DNA from: Methanolobus sp.
GTDB lineage: Archaea > Halobacteriota > Methanosarcinia > Methanosarcinales > Methanosarcinaceae
Length of the DNA: 64,000 nt
Direction: 5' to 3'
NCBI RefSeq assembly: GCF_016278365.1
Contig: NZ_JADQBZ010000005.1
Coordinates: 124,001-188,000 of the forward strand
Every line of letters begins with the position of its first letter. Position 1 is the first letter of the stretch. Of the stretch, positions 23,748 to 31,502 are shown piece by piece. Position numbers and translations under genes: made by a program. The notes beneath the pieces were generated by a model, which saw only the letters and a list, made by a program, of their open reading frames with translations, had not been told where the DNA came from and did not search any database.

Positions 23748-24095
23748 TCAGATACTTTTACTAAGCGATCTGCGCTTGAACTCCAGGTTTATCTCAGATT
23801 CAACAGAAACTGTCGTGATGGTCTGAAGTGCATTATAAGTTTCACTGAACTGTCCACCATTAACGTCATAGTCACTTTCAATGTCAATCCCATAGTTTTT
23901 ATCATCTTCTATGATGGGATCGCAAAGGTATACCTGCAGGCTGCCACCCGCATCCATGAAAACAGAAGGTCTAGCTCCGGAGTTGTTGTACTCTTCGACC
24001 AATCCCCTAAAGATTAAAGACATGTACCTCATTGATTCCATTAGGTCATCACCAGTTATGCAATTTCCTGACCATGCATTTATAGGTAATGTCAT
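23748..24095 (-). CDS. Hypothetical protein
   Basis: A 115-residue soluble protein beginning MTLPINAWSGNCITGDDLME, with SVFMDAGGSLQVYLCDPI in the middle and the basic tail EFKRRSLSKSI. No known motif was recognised. It is the first of two unknown minus-strand genes before surE and may form an operon with the one at 23289-23705. Its upstream region (24096-24321, shared with alaS on the other strand) is AT-rich and contains TATA-like stretches for both directions. Confidence 0.6.
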   Translation of the reverse strand: MTLPINAWSGNCITGDDLMESMRYMSLIFRGLVEEYNNSGARPSVFMDAGGSLQVYLCDPIIEDDKNYGIDIESDYDVNGGQFSETYNALQTITTVSVESEINLEFKRRSLSKSI

Positions 24096-24321
24096 TGTTT
24101 TTCAATTTATGTATTTTTATTCAGTACTTTGTGTTCATAACATACTTACTAAACTTTACTTTTTATTATATATTCGGTATCATGCTCAGTAAGAGGGGAT
24201 GTATATTTATATTAGTGCTCTTATTATTCATCCCGAATCTGTTAATAAGAAATGTTTTTAATCATTAGGGTGTACTTGGAAGAATATATTTCATTAAACA
24301 ATCATCTACGTTGGAGTAATT

Positions 24322-27099
24322 ATGCTTGAGGATGAGTATCAACTTGATTTTTTTTCCGAAAACGGTTTTGTCCGTAAGCAATGTTCAAAATGCGGAAAAT
24401 TCTACTGGACACGGGACCTTGACAGGAATACTTGCGGGGATGCTCCATGCGACCCATATTCCTTCATAGGGAACCCTGTTTTTAACAAGAAGTTCGACCT
24501 TGCTGAGATGAGGGAGTATTACCTCAAGTTCTTTGAGGATCAGGGCCATACGAGGCTTGAAAGGTACCCTGTTGTAGCCAGGTGGAGGGACGATATCTAT
24601 CTTACTATAGCGTCTATAGCAGATTTCCAGCCCTTTGTCACATCAGGACAGGTCCGCCCTCCTGCAAATCCCCTGACCATTTCCCAGCCCTGCATACGCC
24701 TCTCAGATCTTGATGCAGTGGGAAGGAGCGGGCGCCACCTCACAACCTTTGAGATGATGGCTCACCACGCTTTCAATAAAAAAGGCGAGGAAATATACTG
24801 GAAGGACCGGACCATGGAGCTGTGCGATGAGCTTTTCAATTCTCTTGGAGTTGACCCCTTGGCTGTCACATATAAAGAGGAACCCTGGGCAGGCGGCGGT
24901 AACGCCGGCCCCTGTGTTGAGGCTCTCATAGGTGGTCTTGAGGTTGCAACGCTGGTCTTCATGGATATGGAGCAATCCAGGGATGGTACGATCCCTATCA
25001 AGGGTGAGAACTACCGTAAGATGGACAATTATATCGTTGACACAGGATATGGCCTTGAGCGCTTTGTCTGGGCTTCCAAAGGCTCACCTACAATATATGA
25101 TGCAGTATTCCCTACCATTGTCAATGAGCTAATGCAGCTTGCAGGTCTTGAACATCAGATAGACGATCCGGAGTATGCCAACATCCTTTCCCAGAATGCG
25201 CGCCTTGCAGGGCTAATGGATGTGAGCGAGAAAGCAAACCTCCTTCAGCTTCGCAAACAGGTGGCTTCCAGCATCGGGACAAGTGTGGAAAAACTGTCGT
25301 CCATCATGGAACCTGTAGAGAACATCTATGCTATTACTGATCATACCCGGTGCCTGACATTCATGCTAGCTGACGGCATCATTCCTTCCAATGTGAAAGC
25401 AGGTTACCTTGCACGCCTTGTGCTGCGCAGGACCCTTCGTATGATGAAGGACATGGACATCAACACCTCACTATCCGATATTGTGAGGATGCACATCAAG
25501 AACCTGCCGGAGTATCCGGAGTTCTCTGAGAAGTTTGATGTCATAGAGGACATTCTTGCTCATGAGGAAAGGAAGTTCGATGAAACTCTTGAGCGCGGCA
25601 GGCGCATGATCCAGAAATCTGCCAAGCATTACAAGTCCACAGGCGAAAAGATACCTCTGCCAACGCTGATCGAGATGTATGACAGTCACGGTATCCCTCC
25701 TGAGATCTCAAAGGAAGCCGCATCCGAAATGGGTGTGGAGGTTGACCTTCCGGACAATTTCTATTCACTTGTGGCAGAGGGCCACAGCAAAGCCGAGCCA
25801 AAAGAAGAAAAGGTTTTTCCATACATGGACCGTGTGGATAAACTGCCAAAGACAAAGCGCCTCTTCTACGATGAGCCCACGCGGATGAAATTCGAAGCTG
25901 TAGTGCTTGATGTATTCGATAAGCACCTGGTTCTTGACAGCACACTCTTTTATCCGGAAGGCGGCGGACAGCCTGCAGACCACGGAACCATAACAATCGA
26001 TGACAATGTAATGAACGTTATCGATGTACAGGTGGCTAATGGTGTGATAGTGCACATAATCAATGGGATAGAGGACGAGCTTCACCTCCGCAAAGGTGAC
26101 CTGGTCATTGGGAATGTGGATGAGGAGAGGAGGATGGCTCATGCCTGCCACCATACTGCAACACACATCGTCAACGATGCGGCAAGGAAAGTGCTTGGTG
26201 ATCATGTATGGCAGACAGGTGCACAGAAGACCACAGATCGTGCACGTCTGGACATATCCCATTACAAGCGTATCACTCCTGAGGAACTGAACCGGATAGA
26301 ACTGATAGCCAACCGTACAGTAATGGATAACCAGCGTGTTACGGCCGAGTGGATGGACCGGGTGGATGCGGAGAAAAAATATGGTTTCGGTCTCTACCAG
26401 GGTGGTGTCCCGCCAGGCAACAGGATACGCGTCCTTAAAGTGGCTGATGACATCGAGGCATGCGGTGGTACCCATTGCAGCAGTACAGGCCTTGTAGGCC
26501 CGATCAAGATACTCAAGACCGAACGTATCCAGGATGGCGTTGAGCGTATCGAGTATGCTGCAGGTCTTGCGGCTGTGAGGGCCACACAGAAGATGGAAAC
26601 CTGCCTGAACCAGTCTGCAGAATCTCTCAGGGTTCTGCCGGAGCACCTGCCTGCGACCATTGACCGCTTTTTCAATGAATGGAAAGAATTCAAGAAGGAT
26701 AATGAACGCCTGAAAGAGGAGCTTGCACACCTGCGCGTCAGCCGGATGGCGGACAATTCAACCATCATCGGTGGAATACGGGTTGTGGCTGAACAGGTCC
26801 CAAATGCGGATGCTGATGAGCTTGTCAAGATCGCAGGCGAGCTTGCCGGGAACAAGGATATCGTTGTCCTTCTCGCAAGTGACTGTGGTGGTGTCAAGAT
26901 CGTGGCAGCTGCCGGTGAAGATGCACTCAAGGCTGGTGCCGATGCCGGAAAGATCGTCACCCAGATGTCCATGGTAGTTGGCGGTGGCGGTGGCGGTCGT
27001 CCGAACATGGCGCGTGGCGGCGGTACTGATCCTCTCAAGATCAGCGATTCGCTAAAAACCGGTATGGACTTGCTTAAACAGCAACTTAAGATCAACTGA
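24322..27099 (+). CDS. alaS: Alanyl-tRNA synthetase, archaeal type
   Basis: A 925-residue synthetase. The N-terminal cysteine cluster CSKCGKFYW plus CGDAPCDPYSF is typical of archaeal AlaRS. Class II catalytic motifs follow around residues 70-250 (for example RLERYPVVARWRDDIYLTIA). The editing domain carries HxxxH in ACHHTATHIVNDA and the Cys/His of EACGGTHCSSTG, which remove mischarged Ser and Gly. The C-terminal DHHA1 domain ends with a glycine run, VGGGGGGRPNMARGGG. Length is normal for archaea. A TATA-like GAATATATTTC lies about 35 nt upstream. The following gene starts 8 nt after its stop. Confidence 0.97.
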   Translation: MLEDEYQLDFFSENGFVRKQCSKCGKFYWTRDLDRNTCGDAPCDPYSFIGNPVFNKKFDLAEMREYYLKFFEDQGHTRLERYPVVARWRDDIYLTIASIADFQPFVTSGQVRPPANPLTISQPCIRLSDLDAVGRSGRHLTTFEMMAHHAFNKKGEEIYWKDRTMELCDELFNSLGVDPLAVTYKEEPWAGGGNAGPCVEALIGGLEVATLVFMDMEQSRDGTIPIKGENYRKMDNYIVDTGYGLERFVWASKGSPTIYDAVFPTIVNELMQLAGLEHQIDDPEYANILSQNARLAGLMDVSEKANLLQLRKQVASSIGTSVEKLSSIMEPVENIYAITDHTRCLTFMLADGIIPSNVKAGYLARLVLRRTLRMMKDMDINTSLSDIVRMHIKNLPEYPEFSEKFDVIEDILAHEERKFDETLERGRRMIQKSAKHYKSTGEKIPLPTLIEMYDSHGIPPEISKEAASEMGVEVDLPDNFYSLVAEGHSKAEPKEEKVFPYMDRVDKLPKTKRLFYDEPTRMKFEAVVLDVFDKHLVLDSTLFYPEGGGQPADHGTITIDDNVMNVIDVQVANGVIVHIINGIEDELHLRKGDLVIGNVDEERRMAHACHHTATHIVNDAARKVLGDHVWQTGAQKTTDRARLDISHYKRITPEELNRIELIANRTVMDNQRVTAEWMDRVDAEKKYGFGLYQGGVPPGNRIRVLKVADDIEACGGTHCSSTGLVGPIKILKTERIQDGVERIEYAAGLAAVRATQKMETCLNQSAESLRVLPEHLPATIDRFFNEWKEFKKDNERLKEELAHLRVSRMADNSTIIGGIRVVAEQVPNADADELVKIAGELAGNKDIVVLLASDCGGVKIVAAAGEDALKAGADAGKIVTQMSMVVGGGGGGRPNMARGGGTDPLKISDSLKTGMDLLKQQLKIN

Positions 27100-27107
27100 G
27101 GTGAAAA

Positions 27108-28448
27108 ATGATTCCAGGGGAGATAAGGCAGTTCTTCTCTTCTCAATTTGGGAAGTCCCTTGTCGTTAAAGGCAAGCCGGGAACTGGTAAAACCACTTTC
27201 GTGTTTGAGATACTGCATGAGTTATGTCCCAGTGGTAACTGCATTTACATCTCTCCCAGAATAGACAAATCTTCATCCTATGGGAAATTTCCCTGGATAG
27301 AAGGGGATTTCAACAACAATGAGGATTTCCTGCGGATGCTTGCTTCCCGTATCAAGGCTATATGGGAATCAAGCGACTCAAAACCGATGATAGCTGTTGA
27401 TTCTATTGACTCACTGAGCATTGCAACCACAAGGTCGGTGCACTGGGGGGAAAACAAGTTCGAACTGGAACGCCTTCTCCTGGATTTTTCAAGAAAAGTG
27501 AATGCAGATATTGTGATGATCACAGAACAGACTGATATTGGCTCTCTGGATTACCTTGTTGATGGTGTCGTGTCGGTCGAAGCACTGGAGATGGCAGGAA
27601 GTGATATTCGCAAAACTCATCTTCTTAAGCTGCGCGGAGTCGGCATGTCGCAGTCCAGGTACCTGTTCACGCTGCACAAAGGGGTATTCACAAGTTTTGA
27701 GCCATTCAGGGTTTCCTATCCCGAGAACACCATAGTACCATCTCCGGTAACGGACCCTGCCCATAGCAAGATATCTACGGGCAGTCTTGACTTTGATGAA
27801 ATACTGGGCGGGGGGTATCAAAAAGGAAGTTTCAACCTTTTCGAGATCACCAGTGGTGTCGGTGATTCATTTTACAGTATCCTGTTGCCGACATTCATAA
27901 ATCACCTCAATATGGGCAGGGCCATGCTTAGCATCCCCACAGAGGGTACCAGTGTTGAGACTGAAAAAAGAATGATATCCCCTTTCACAAACGGGGATAA
28001 TTTCCCAAAGCAGTTCAAGGGTTTTGAGATACGCGACCAGAAGGGCCGCATCCCTCCGTATGTCGAAGCATTCTCCGGAAATGTCTACAAAGACATGGAA
28101 ATATTCTATCAGTCAAAACACGAGATGATGCGCCAGTACGGCTCTCCGCTGCTTGATTATATCGGGCTTGATAGCATGGAGTATAGTTATGGCTGGGAGA
28201 ACATAGGCGCCGTCATAGGGCAGATCGCCTCCGTCACAAAGACGACGGAGAATGTTGTGGTTGCTGTTGCAAAACATGGTCAGAAGATCACTGATTCTGT
28301 TGCACATATGGCCACTACTCACTGGAAGTTTGAGAATGTTGATAAGACCCTTGTTATGTACGGTATAGTCCCCAAGACCGGGATGTATGTAGCCCAGCTG
28401 GATTTTGGTTCCGGATATCCTCAGGTCCGACTGGTCCCTATCAAATGA
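27108..28448 (+). CDS. KaiC/GvpD-like RecA-superfamily ATPase with degenerate second domain
   Basis: A 446-residue protein with two RecA-like domains. Domain 1 has a complete Walker A (KGKPGTGKTTF, residues about 22-32) and Walker B (PMIAVDSIDSL). Domain 2 begins STGSLDFDEILGGGYQKGS, which aligns with the start of KaiC domains, but its P-loop region reads EITSGVGDSF and lacks the lysine, so it should not hydrolyse ATP. Similar proteins in methanogens are annotated as GvpD- or HTR-like. GAGGTGAAAA precedes ATG 27108. It lies right after alaS and before two response regulators; a signalling role is inferred from that. Confidence 0.75.
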   Translation: MIPGEIRQFFSSQFGKSLVVKGKPGTGKTTFVFEILHELCPSGNCIYISPRIDKSSSYGKFPWIEGDFNNNEDFLRMLASRIKAIWESSDSKPMIAVDSIDSLSIATTRSVHWGENKFELERLLLDFSRKVNADIVMITEQTDIGSLDYLVDGVVSVEALEMAGSDIRKTHLLKLRGVGMSQSRYLFTLHKGVFTSFEPFRVSYPENTIVPSPVTDPAHSKISTGSLDFDEILGGGYQKGSFNLFEITSGVGDSFYSILLPTFINHLNMGRAMLSIPTEGTSVETEKRMISPFTNGDNFPKQFKGFEIRDQKGRIPPYVEAFSGNVYKDMEIFYQSKHEMMRQYGSPLLDYIGLDSMEYSYGWENIGAVIGQIASVTKTTENVVVAVAKHGQKITDSVAHMATTHWKFENVDKTLVMYGIVPKTGMYVAQLDFGSGYPQVRLVPIK

Positions 28449-28534
28449 TCTCCGATCTTGTTATTTTTCTTAGTATACCCCAAACATTAATAAGAATATA
28501 GGACTAATATTTACAAAACAAGTTTAAAAGGTAA

Positions 28535-29599
28535 ATGATAATGGATGATCAGACTCAGGAAATTCTGGCAACTCTAAGGGAGGAGCTATCAGACAAAAGT
28601 TCATTGTTCTTTGCTCAGGTTGACAGTTCTGTCGAACGCCTGGTCTATCTTCATATCTACGATGTGCTTCTAAATGATGCTGACCGGAGTGTTGTATGGT
28701 TATGCCTGAATTCTCCGCGTGATAAGATCCTTGGGAAATTCAGGGATTTCGGGTTTGATATCAGCAGTTCCATGGACCGCTTTTTCTTTATTGATATCGA
28801 AGTGCCGGGTAAGCCCCCCCAGCAGGGGACCTTTTACTGCAGTTCTCCGGCAGATTACACCAAAATGGCATCCCATATCTCAAATCTTTTTGAGAGGAAT
28901 GCGCGTACACTGCTGGTAATGGATAATATGAACGTTCTGGCCAGCGACACCATGCAGGTTGTCGAGACATTCATGCAGTTTGTCGAAAAGAAAGTGCATG
29001 AGCAAGAAGGGGGCATTGTCTCAGTGCTTCTGAGGGATATACTTTCCCCGGAAAACGAAATGCTGGTAAAGTCTTTTTTTGATGTTGTTCTGGATGTCAC
29101 CAATATTGGTGAAGTACATGCCCAGATGGGGCTCAGGGACTTCGATTTCAGGTATCTTGTGGAAGATGGCTCCATCAGATTGGAGTATGCCCGAAAAAAA
29201 GTCAAAAGGGACAAATTGAAGATTCTCATAGTTGATGACGAACCTGACATCCCGGAGCTCTTGAAACTGTCCCTCACCAGCGAACCTTATGATTTCCTGG
29301 TCGCATATAATGGCGAAGAGGCAATCGACATCACCCTGAAGGAGCATCCTGACCTGATATTACTTGATATCATGATGCCTGACATGGACGGGTATGAAGT
29401 GGTGGAGCAACTCAAGAAAAGCAAAACTGCAAATGATATACCTGTAATAATGATCTCCGCAAAGACTGCGATAGAAGATAAGGTAAAAGGCATGGAGCTT
29501 GGCATTGATGACTACATAGCCAAACCTTTTGATAAAAGGGAGGTTAAGGCCAGAATTAAAATGGTCATGAGGCGGCTTGGCTGGTCTGTAGAGGAATAA
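28535..29599 (+). CDS. RecA-like sensor domain fused to response regulator receiver
   Basis: A 354-residue protein. Residues 1-225 form a RecA/KaiC-related domain without a P-loop (DNMNVLASDTMQVVETFMQF resembles the Walker B region), as in DUF835/GvpD-like proteins of methanogens. Residues about 228-350 are a REC domain: ILIVDDEPDI with the acidic pocket, the phospho-acceptor Asp in LILLDIMMPDMDGYE, Ser in VIMISAK and Lys in YIAKPFD. No output domain follows. The next gene is a stand-alone REC with a nearly identical phosphorylation loop. It probably works in a phosphorelay together with an unlinked histidine kinase. Confidence 0.8.
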   Translation: MIMDDQTQEILATLREELSDKSSLFFAQVDSSVERLVYLHIYDVLLNDADRSVVWLCLNSPRDKILGKFRDFGFDISSSMDRFFFIDIEVPGKPPQQGTFYCSSPADYTKMASHISNLFERNARTLLVMDNMNVLASDTMQVVETFMQFVEKKVHEQEGGIVSVLLRDILSPENEMLVKSFFDVVLDVTNIGEVHAQMGLRDFDFRYLVEDGSIRLEYARKKVKRDKLKILIVDDEPDIPELLKLSLTSEPYDFLVAYNGEEAIDITLKEHPDLILLDIMMPDMDGYEVVEQLKKSKTANDIPVIMISAKTAIEDKVKGMELGIDDYIAKPFDKREVKARIKMVMRRLGWSVEE

Positions 29600-29658
29600 T
29601 TATATATCTCAATAATATACTCTCACTGTGTATATTATAACTTTTACAGGAGTATAAG

Positions 29659-30033
29659 ATGCATCCGAAAATCATGGTTGTAGATGACGAGCCAGATACC
29701 ATCGATCTTGTAAAGATCATCCTCGAGTCCGAAGATATAAACGTTATCGGTGCCAGTAGTGGGTTTGAATGCCTTGAACTGATGGAGCTGGAGAAGCCTG
29801 ATCTGATTTTACTGGATATTATGATGCCTGATATGAACGGATGGGAGACCTTCCATAAGATCAAGGAAAGGAACCCTGGACTTCCTGTTGCGATGCTCAC
29901 TGTAAAGAGTCAGGAATTCGATAAGATGCTTGGTCTCCATGTGCTCAAGGCAGACGACTATATCACAAAACCATTCAGCAGAAAAGAACTGATAAAAAGG
30001 ACCAGGGACCTCTTAGGAATAAAGGCCCAGTGA
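29659..30033 (+). CDS. Stand-alone response regulator receiver (CheY-like)
   Basis: A 124-residue single REC domain. VVDDEPDTIDLVK gives the acidic pocket, the phospho-acceptor is the Asp in LILLDIMMPDMNGWE, the switch Thr is in AMLTVKS and the Lys in YITKPFSRKEL. ACAGGAGTATAAG before the ATG is a good ribosome site. It sits between the REC-fusion gene and the archaellum operon, but CheY proper cannot be claimed: no che genes are in the window and the phospho-loop matches its neighbour more than classic CheY. It converges on the methyltransferase gene with 1 nt between stops. Confidence 0.88.
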   Translation: MHPKIMVVDDEPDTIDLVKIILESEDINVIGASSGFECLELMELEKPDLILLDIMMPDMNGWETFHKIKERNPGLPVAMLTVKSQEFDKMLGLHVLKADDYITKPFSRKELIKRTRDLLGIKAQ

Positions 30034-30034
30034 G

Positions 30035-31120
30035 TCACAGAATCTCACAAAGGATGGCCTTTCTGTCTTTAAGGAAGAGGTGGGCTTTCCGGTCCCCGCT
30101 TAAATTATCTTCTAACCGGTTGCGTATATCCCAATACTCTTTTGGTTCCACCGCAGCTCTTAATATGACTGTTCCAAAACCGTTCTTCTTCAGGAAACTA
30201 TTGATCAGTGCAGTATCAAAATCCAGAACATTCAACACCTTATACTTGTTCTTCAGCATTGGATGCTCTACGGGTAGTTCCGAAGTGAGGACTAACCGCT
30301 TACTATCAATTAGAAATAAACTTATATCGGGAGCTTGTTTTCCCAGATCATTTGCAAATTGCGAGAGAAGCCCCGCCCTTTCCACCGATTCCTCTGGTTC
30401 ATAAGCAAAATAGGCAAGTCTCTCAGATGGTTCCAGGTTCTGCGAGTCTGAAACTGACTCGATGCGCGCACGGGATGGCAGCGCCACTGCTGAGGTATCA
30501 CATTTCATGAGGCTGCCAAAGTAAAGGTTTAGCCTGTTTATTTTCCCGTCAAGGGACAAATACTCTTTCTCGCATTCAAAAGGTATTCTATCTGGAGTGA
30601 GCTGCGGAGGCGCCTCAAAAGCAAAATCCGATGCTATGGAGTTATATGAAGATATCACTTCAGGTATTGCAGGCCGGAGATTGCCTATGTCGCGCATATC
30701 CTCACTTGCAGGTCTTGCAGGATCTGAAAAGACAATATCTAACTCCGGTAATTGTCTGATCACCTCGGTTGACAGCGCATCCCCACAAATAAATTCAACG
30801 TTATCGATTCCAAGGAGCTTGCAGTTTTTTCTCGCATAGTCTATTTTCTTCGCATCTATTTCCACTGCATAGACCATGTCGCATTCCTTTGCGAAATAGA
30901 TTGTCTGGCCTCCAATTCCGCAACTGATATCTGCGATAGTGCTGCATTTAAGTCTTGCAGCCCTGTATTTCGCAACATCTTCAGGTGTTGCGAATCTAGC
31001 TCCGTCCTTGTCAGAAACGATACTGTGCTCAAATCTCTTCTTACGTGGCAATCTTATCCCGGAAAAAAGGGATTTCAAATGATTTAAAGTCATCTGTGCA
31101 GAACAAGAATTGGTCCTCAT
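30035..31120 (-). CDS. Class I SAM-dependent methyltransferase with THUMP-like C-terminus
   Basis: A 361-residue protein. The SAM-binding motif is ADISCGIGGQTIYFAKECD with the acidic AVEIDAKKIDYARKNCKLLG as motif II, and DIVFSDPARPASEDMRD in the catalytic position, related to the RNA guanine-N2 methyltransferase group (Methyltransf_15-like). The C-terminal third is basic and may be a THUMP-like RNA-binding part. The substrate is probably RNA, but is not identified. The first ATG is used; an alternative is 27 nt downstream. A TATA-like CTTTTAAATC lies about 40 nt upstream of the ATG on the minus strand. Confidence 0.75.
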   Translation of the reverse strand: MRTNSCSAQMTLNHLKSLFSGIRLPRKKRFEHSIVSDKDGARFATPEDVAKYRAARLKCSTIADISCGIGGQTIYFAKECDMVYAVEIDAKKIDYARKNCKLLGIDNVEFICGDALSTEVIRQLPELDIVFSDPARPASEDMRDIGNLRPAIPEVISSYNSIASDFAFEAPPQLTPDRIPFECEKEYLSLDGKINRLNLYFGSLMKCDTSAVALPSRARIESVSDSQNLEPSERLAYFAYEPEESVERAGLLSQFANDLGKQAPDISLFLIDSKRLVLTSELPVEHPMLKNKYKVLNVLDFDTALINSFLKKNGFGTVILRAAVEPKEYWDIRNRLEDNLSGDRKAHLFLKDRKAILCEIL

Positions 31121-31223
31121 AATAGCAAGTTAACACTGAGGTTATCCAATTAGAATTTTGATTTAAAAGCCTATTCATTTTTTCATTAAGACCCTCTGTT
31201 TTTTGAATTATTGTCTGAGACAT

Positions 31224-31340
31224 GGATCTGCAAGATTAACAAGGATCTGCAAAAAAGTTGATCTTAGAATCCGGCAAAGATGGAATCCGTGTAGATTTGC
31301 GTTAATCCGTGTCTTTATATTTCAGGGATGAACGCAAATA
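31224..31340. repeat. Short direct and inverted repeats in the gap before the arl operon
   Basis: GGATCTGCAA occurs at 31224-31233 and again at 31243-31252. AATCCGTGT occurs twice near 31284 and 31304. ATTTGCGTT (31295-31303) is inversely repeated as AACGCAAAT (31331-31339). The stretch has no ORF. It looks like a decayed copy of an intergenic repeat family rather than a promoter, but I cannot identify the family. Confidence 0.45.
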
Positions 31341-31361
31341 GTGAAATATTAAGGAACGTCG

Positions 31362-31398
31362 TCAAATTAGAACGGGAGGGTTTCAGGAGCTAATTTGA
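31362..31398. promoter_or_regulatory. 9-bp inverted repeat upstream of the arl promoter
   Basis: TCAAATTAG (31362-31370) and CTAATTTGA (31390-31398) are perfect inverted copies with a 19-bp spacer, lying 35 bp upstream of the TATA-like box of the archaellum operon. The position suits an activator or repressor site for arl transcription. Confidence 0.4.
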
Positions 31399-31433
31399 TA
31401 ACCTCGCATTATAACTCTCTATTATTCAATATT

Positions 31434-31442
31434 TTTATATAA
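31434..31442 (+). promoter_or_regulatory. TATA box of the arl operon
   Basis: TTTATATAA lies about 60 nt upstream of the chosen arlCDE start at 31503, predicting a leader near 40 nt. It is the strongest TATA match in the gap. Confidence 0.45.
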
Positions 31443-31502
31443 TATCGCATGTATATTGAAGTATCTATAGATGTCTTACACTTTAATCCTATATGTGAAA
31501 CC

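Noticed and set aside
24182-24268. 28-residue hydrophobic frame upstream of alaS (starting MLSKRGCIFILVLLLFIP)
   Set aside because: Looks like a signal peptide, but it is very short, lacks a ribosome site and lies in the AT-rich alaS promoter region.
25765-26730. 321-residue minus-strand ORF
   Set aside because: Entirely antisense to alaS; a shadow of codon bias.
26976-27030. GGC/GGT repeat in alaS as a microsatellite
   Set aside because: It encodes the glycine-rich loop that is normal in the C-terminal DHHA1 domain of AlaRS.
26394-27218. 274-residue minus-strand ORF
   Set aside because: Antisense to the 3' part of alaS and start of the KaiC-like gene; Ser/Pro/Arg-rich shadow.
29659-30033. 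Calling the lone receiver CheY
   Set aside because: No che genes are nearby and its phosphorylation loop matches the adjacent REC fusion more closely than classic CheY.
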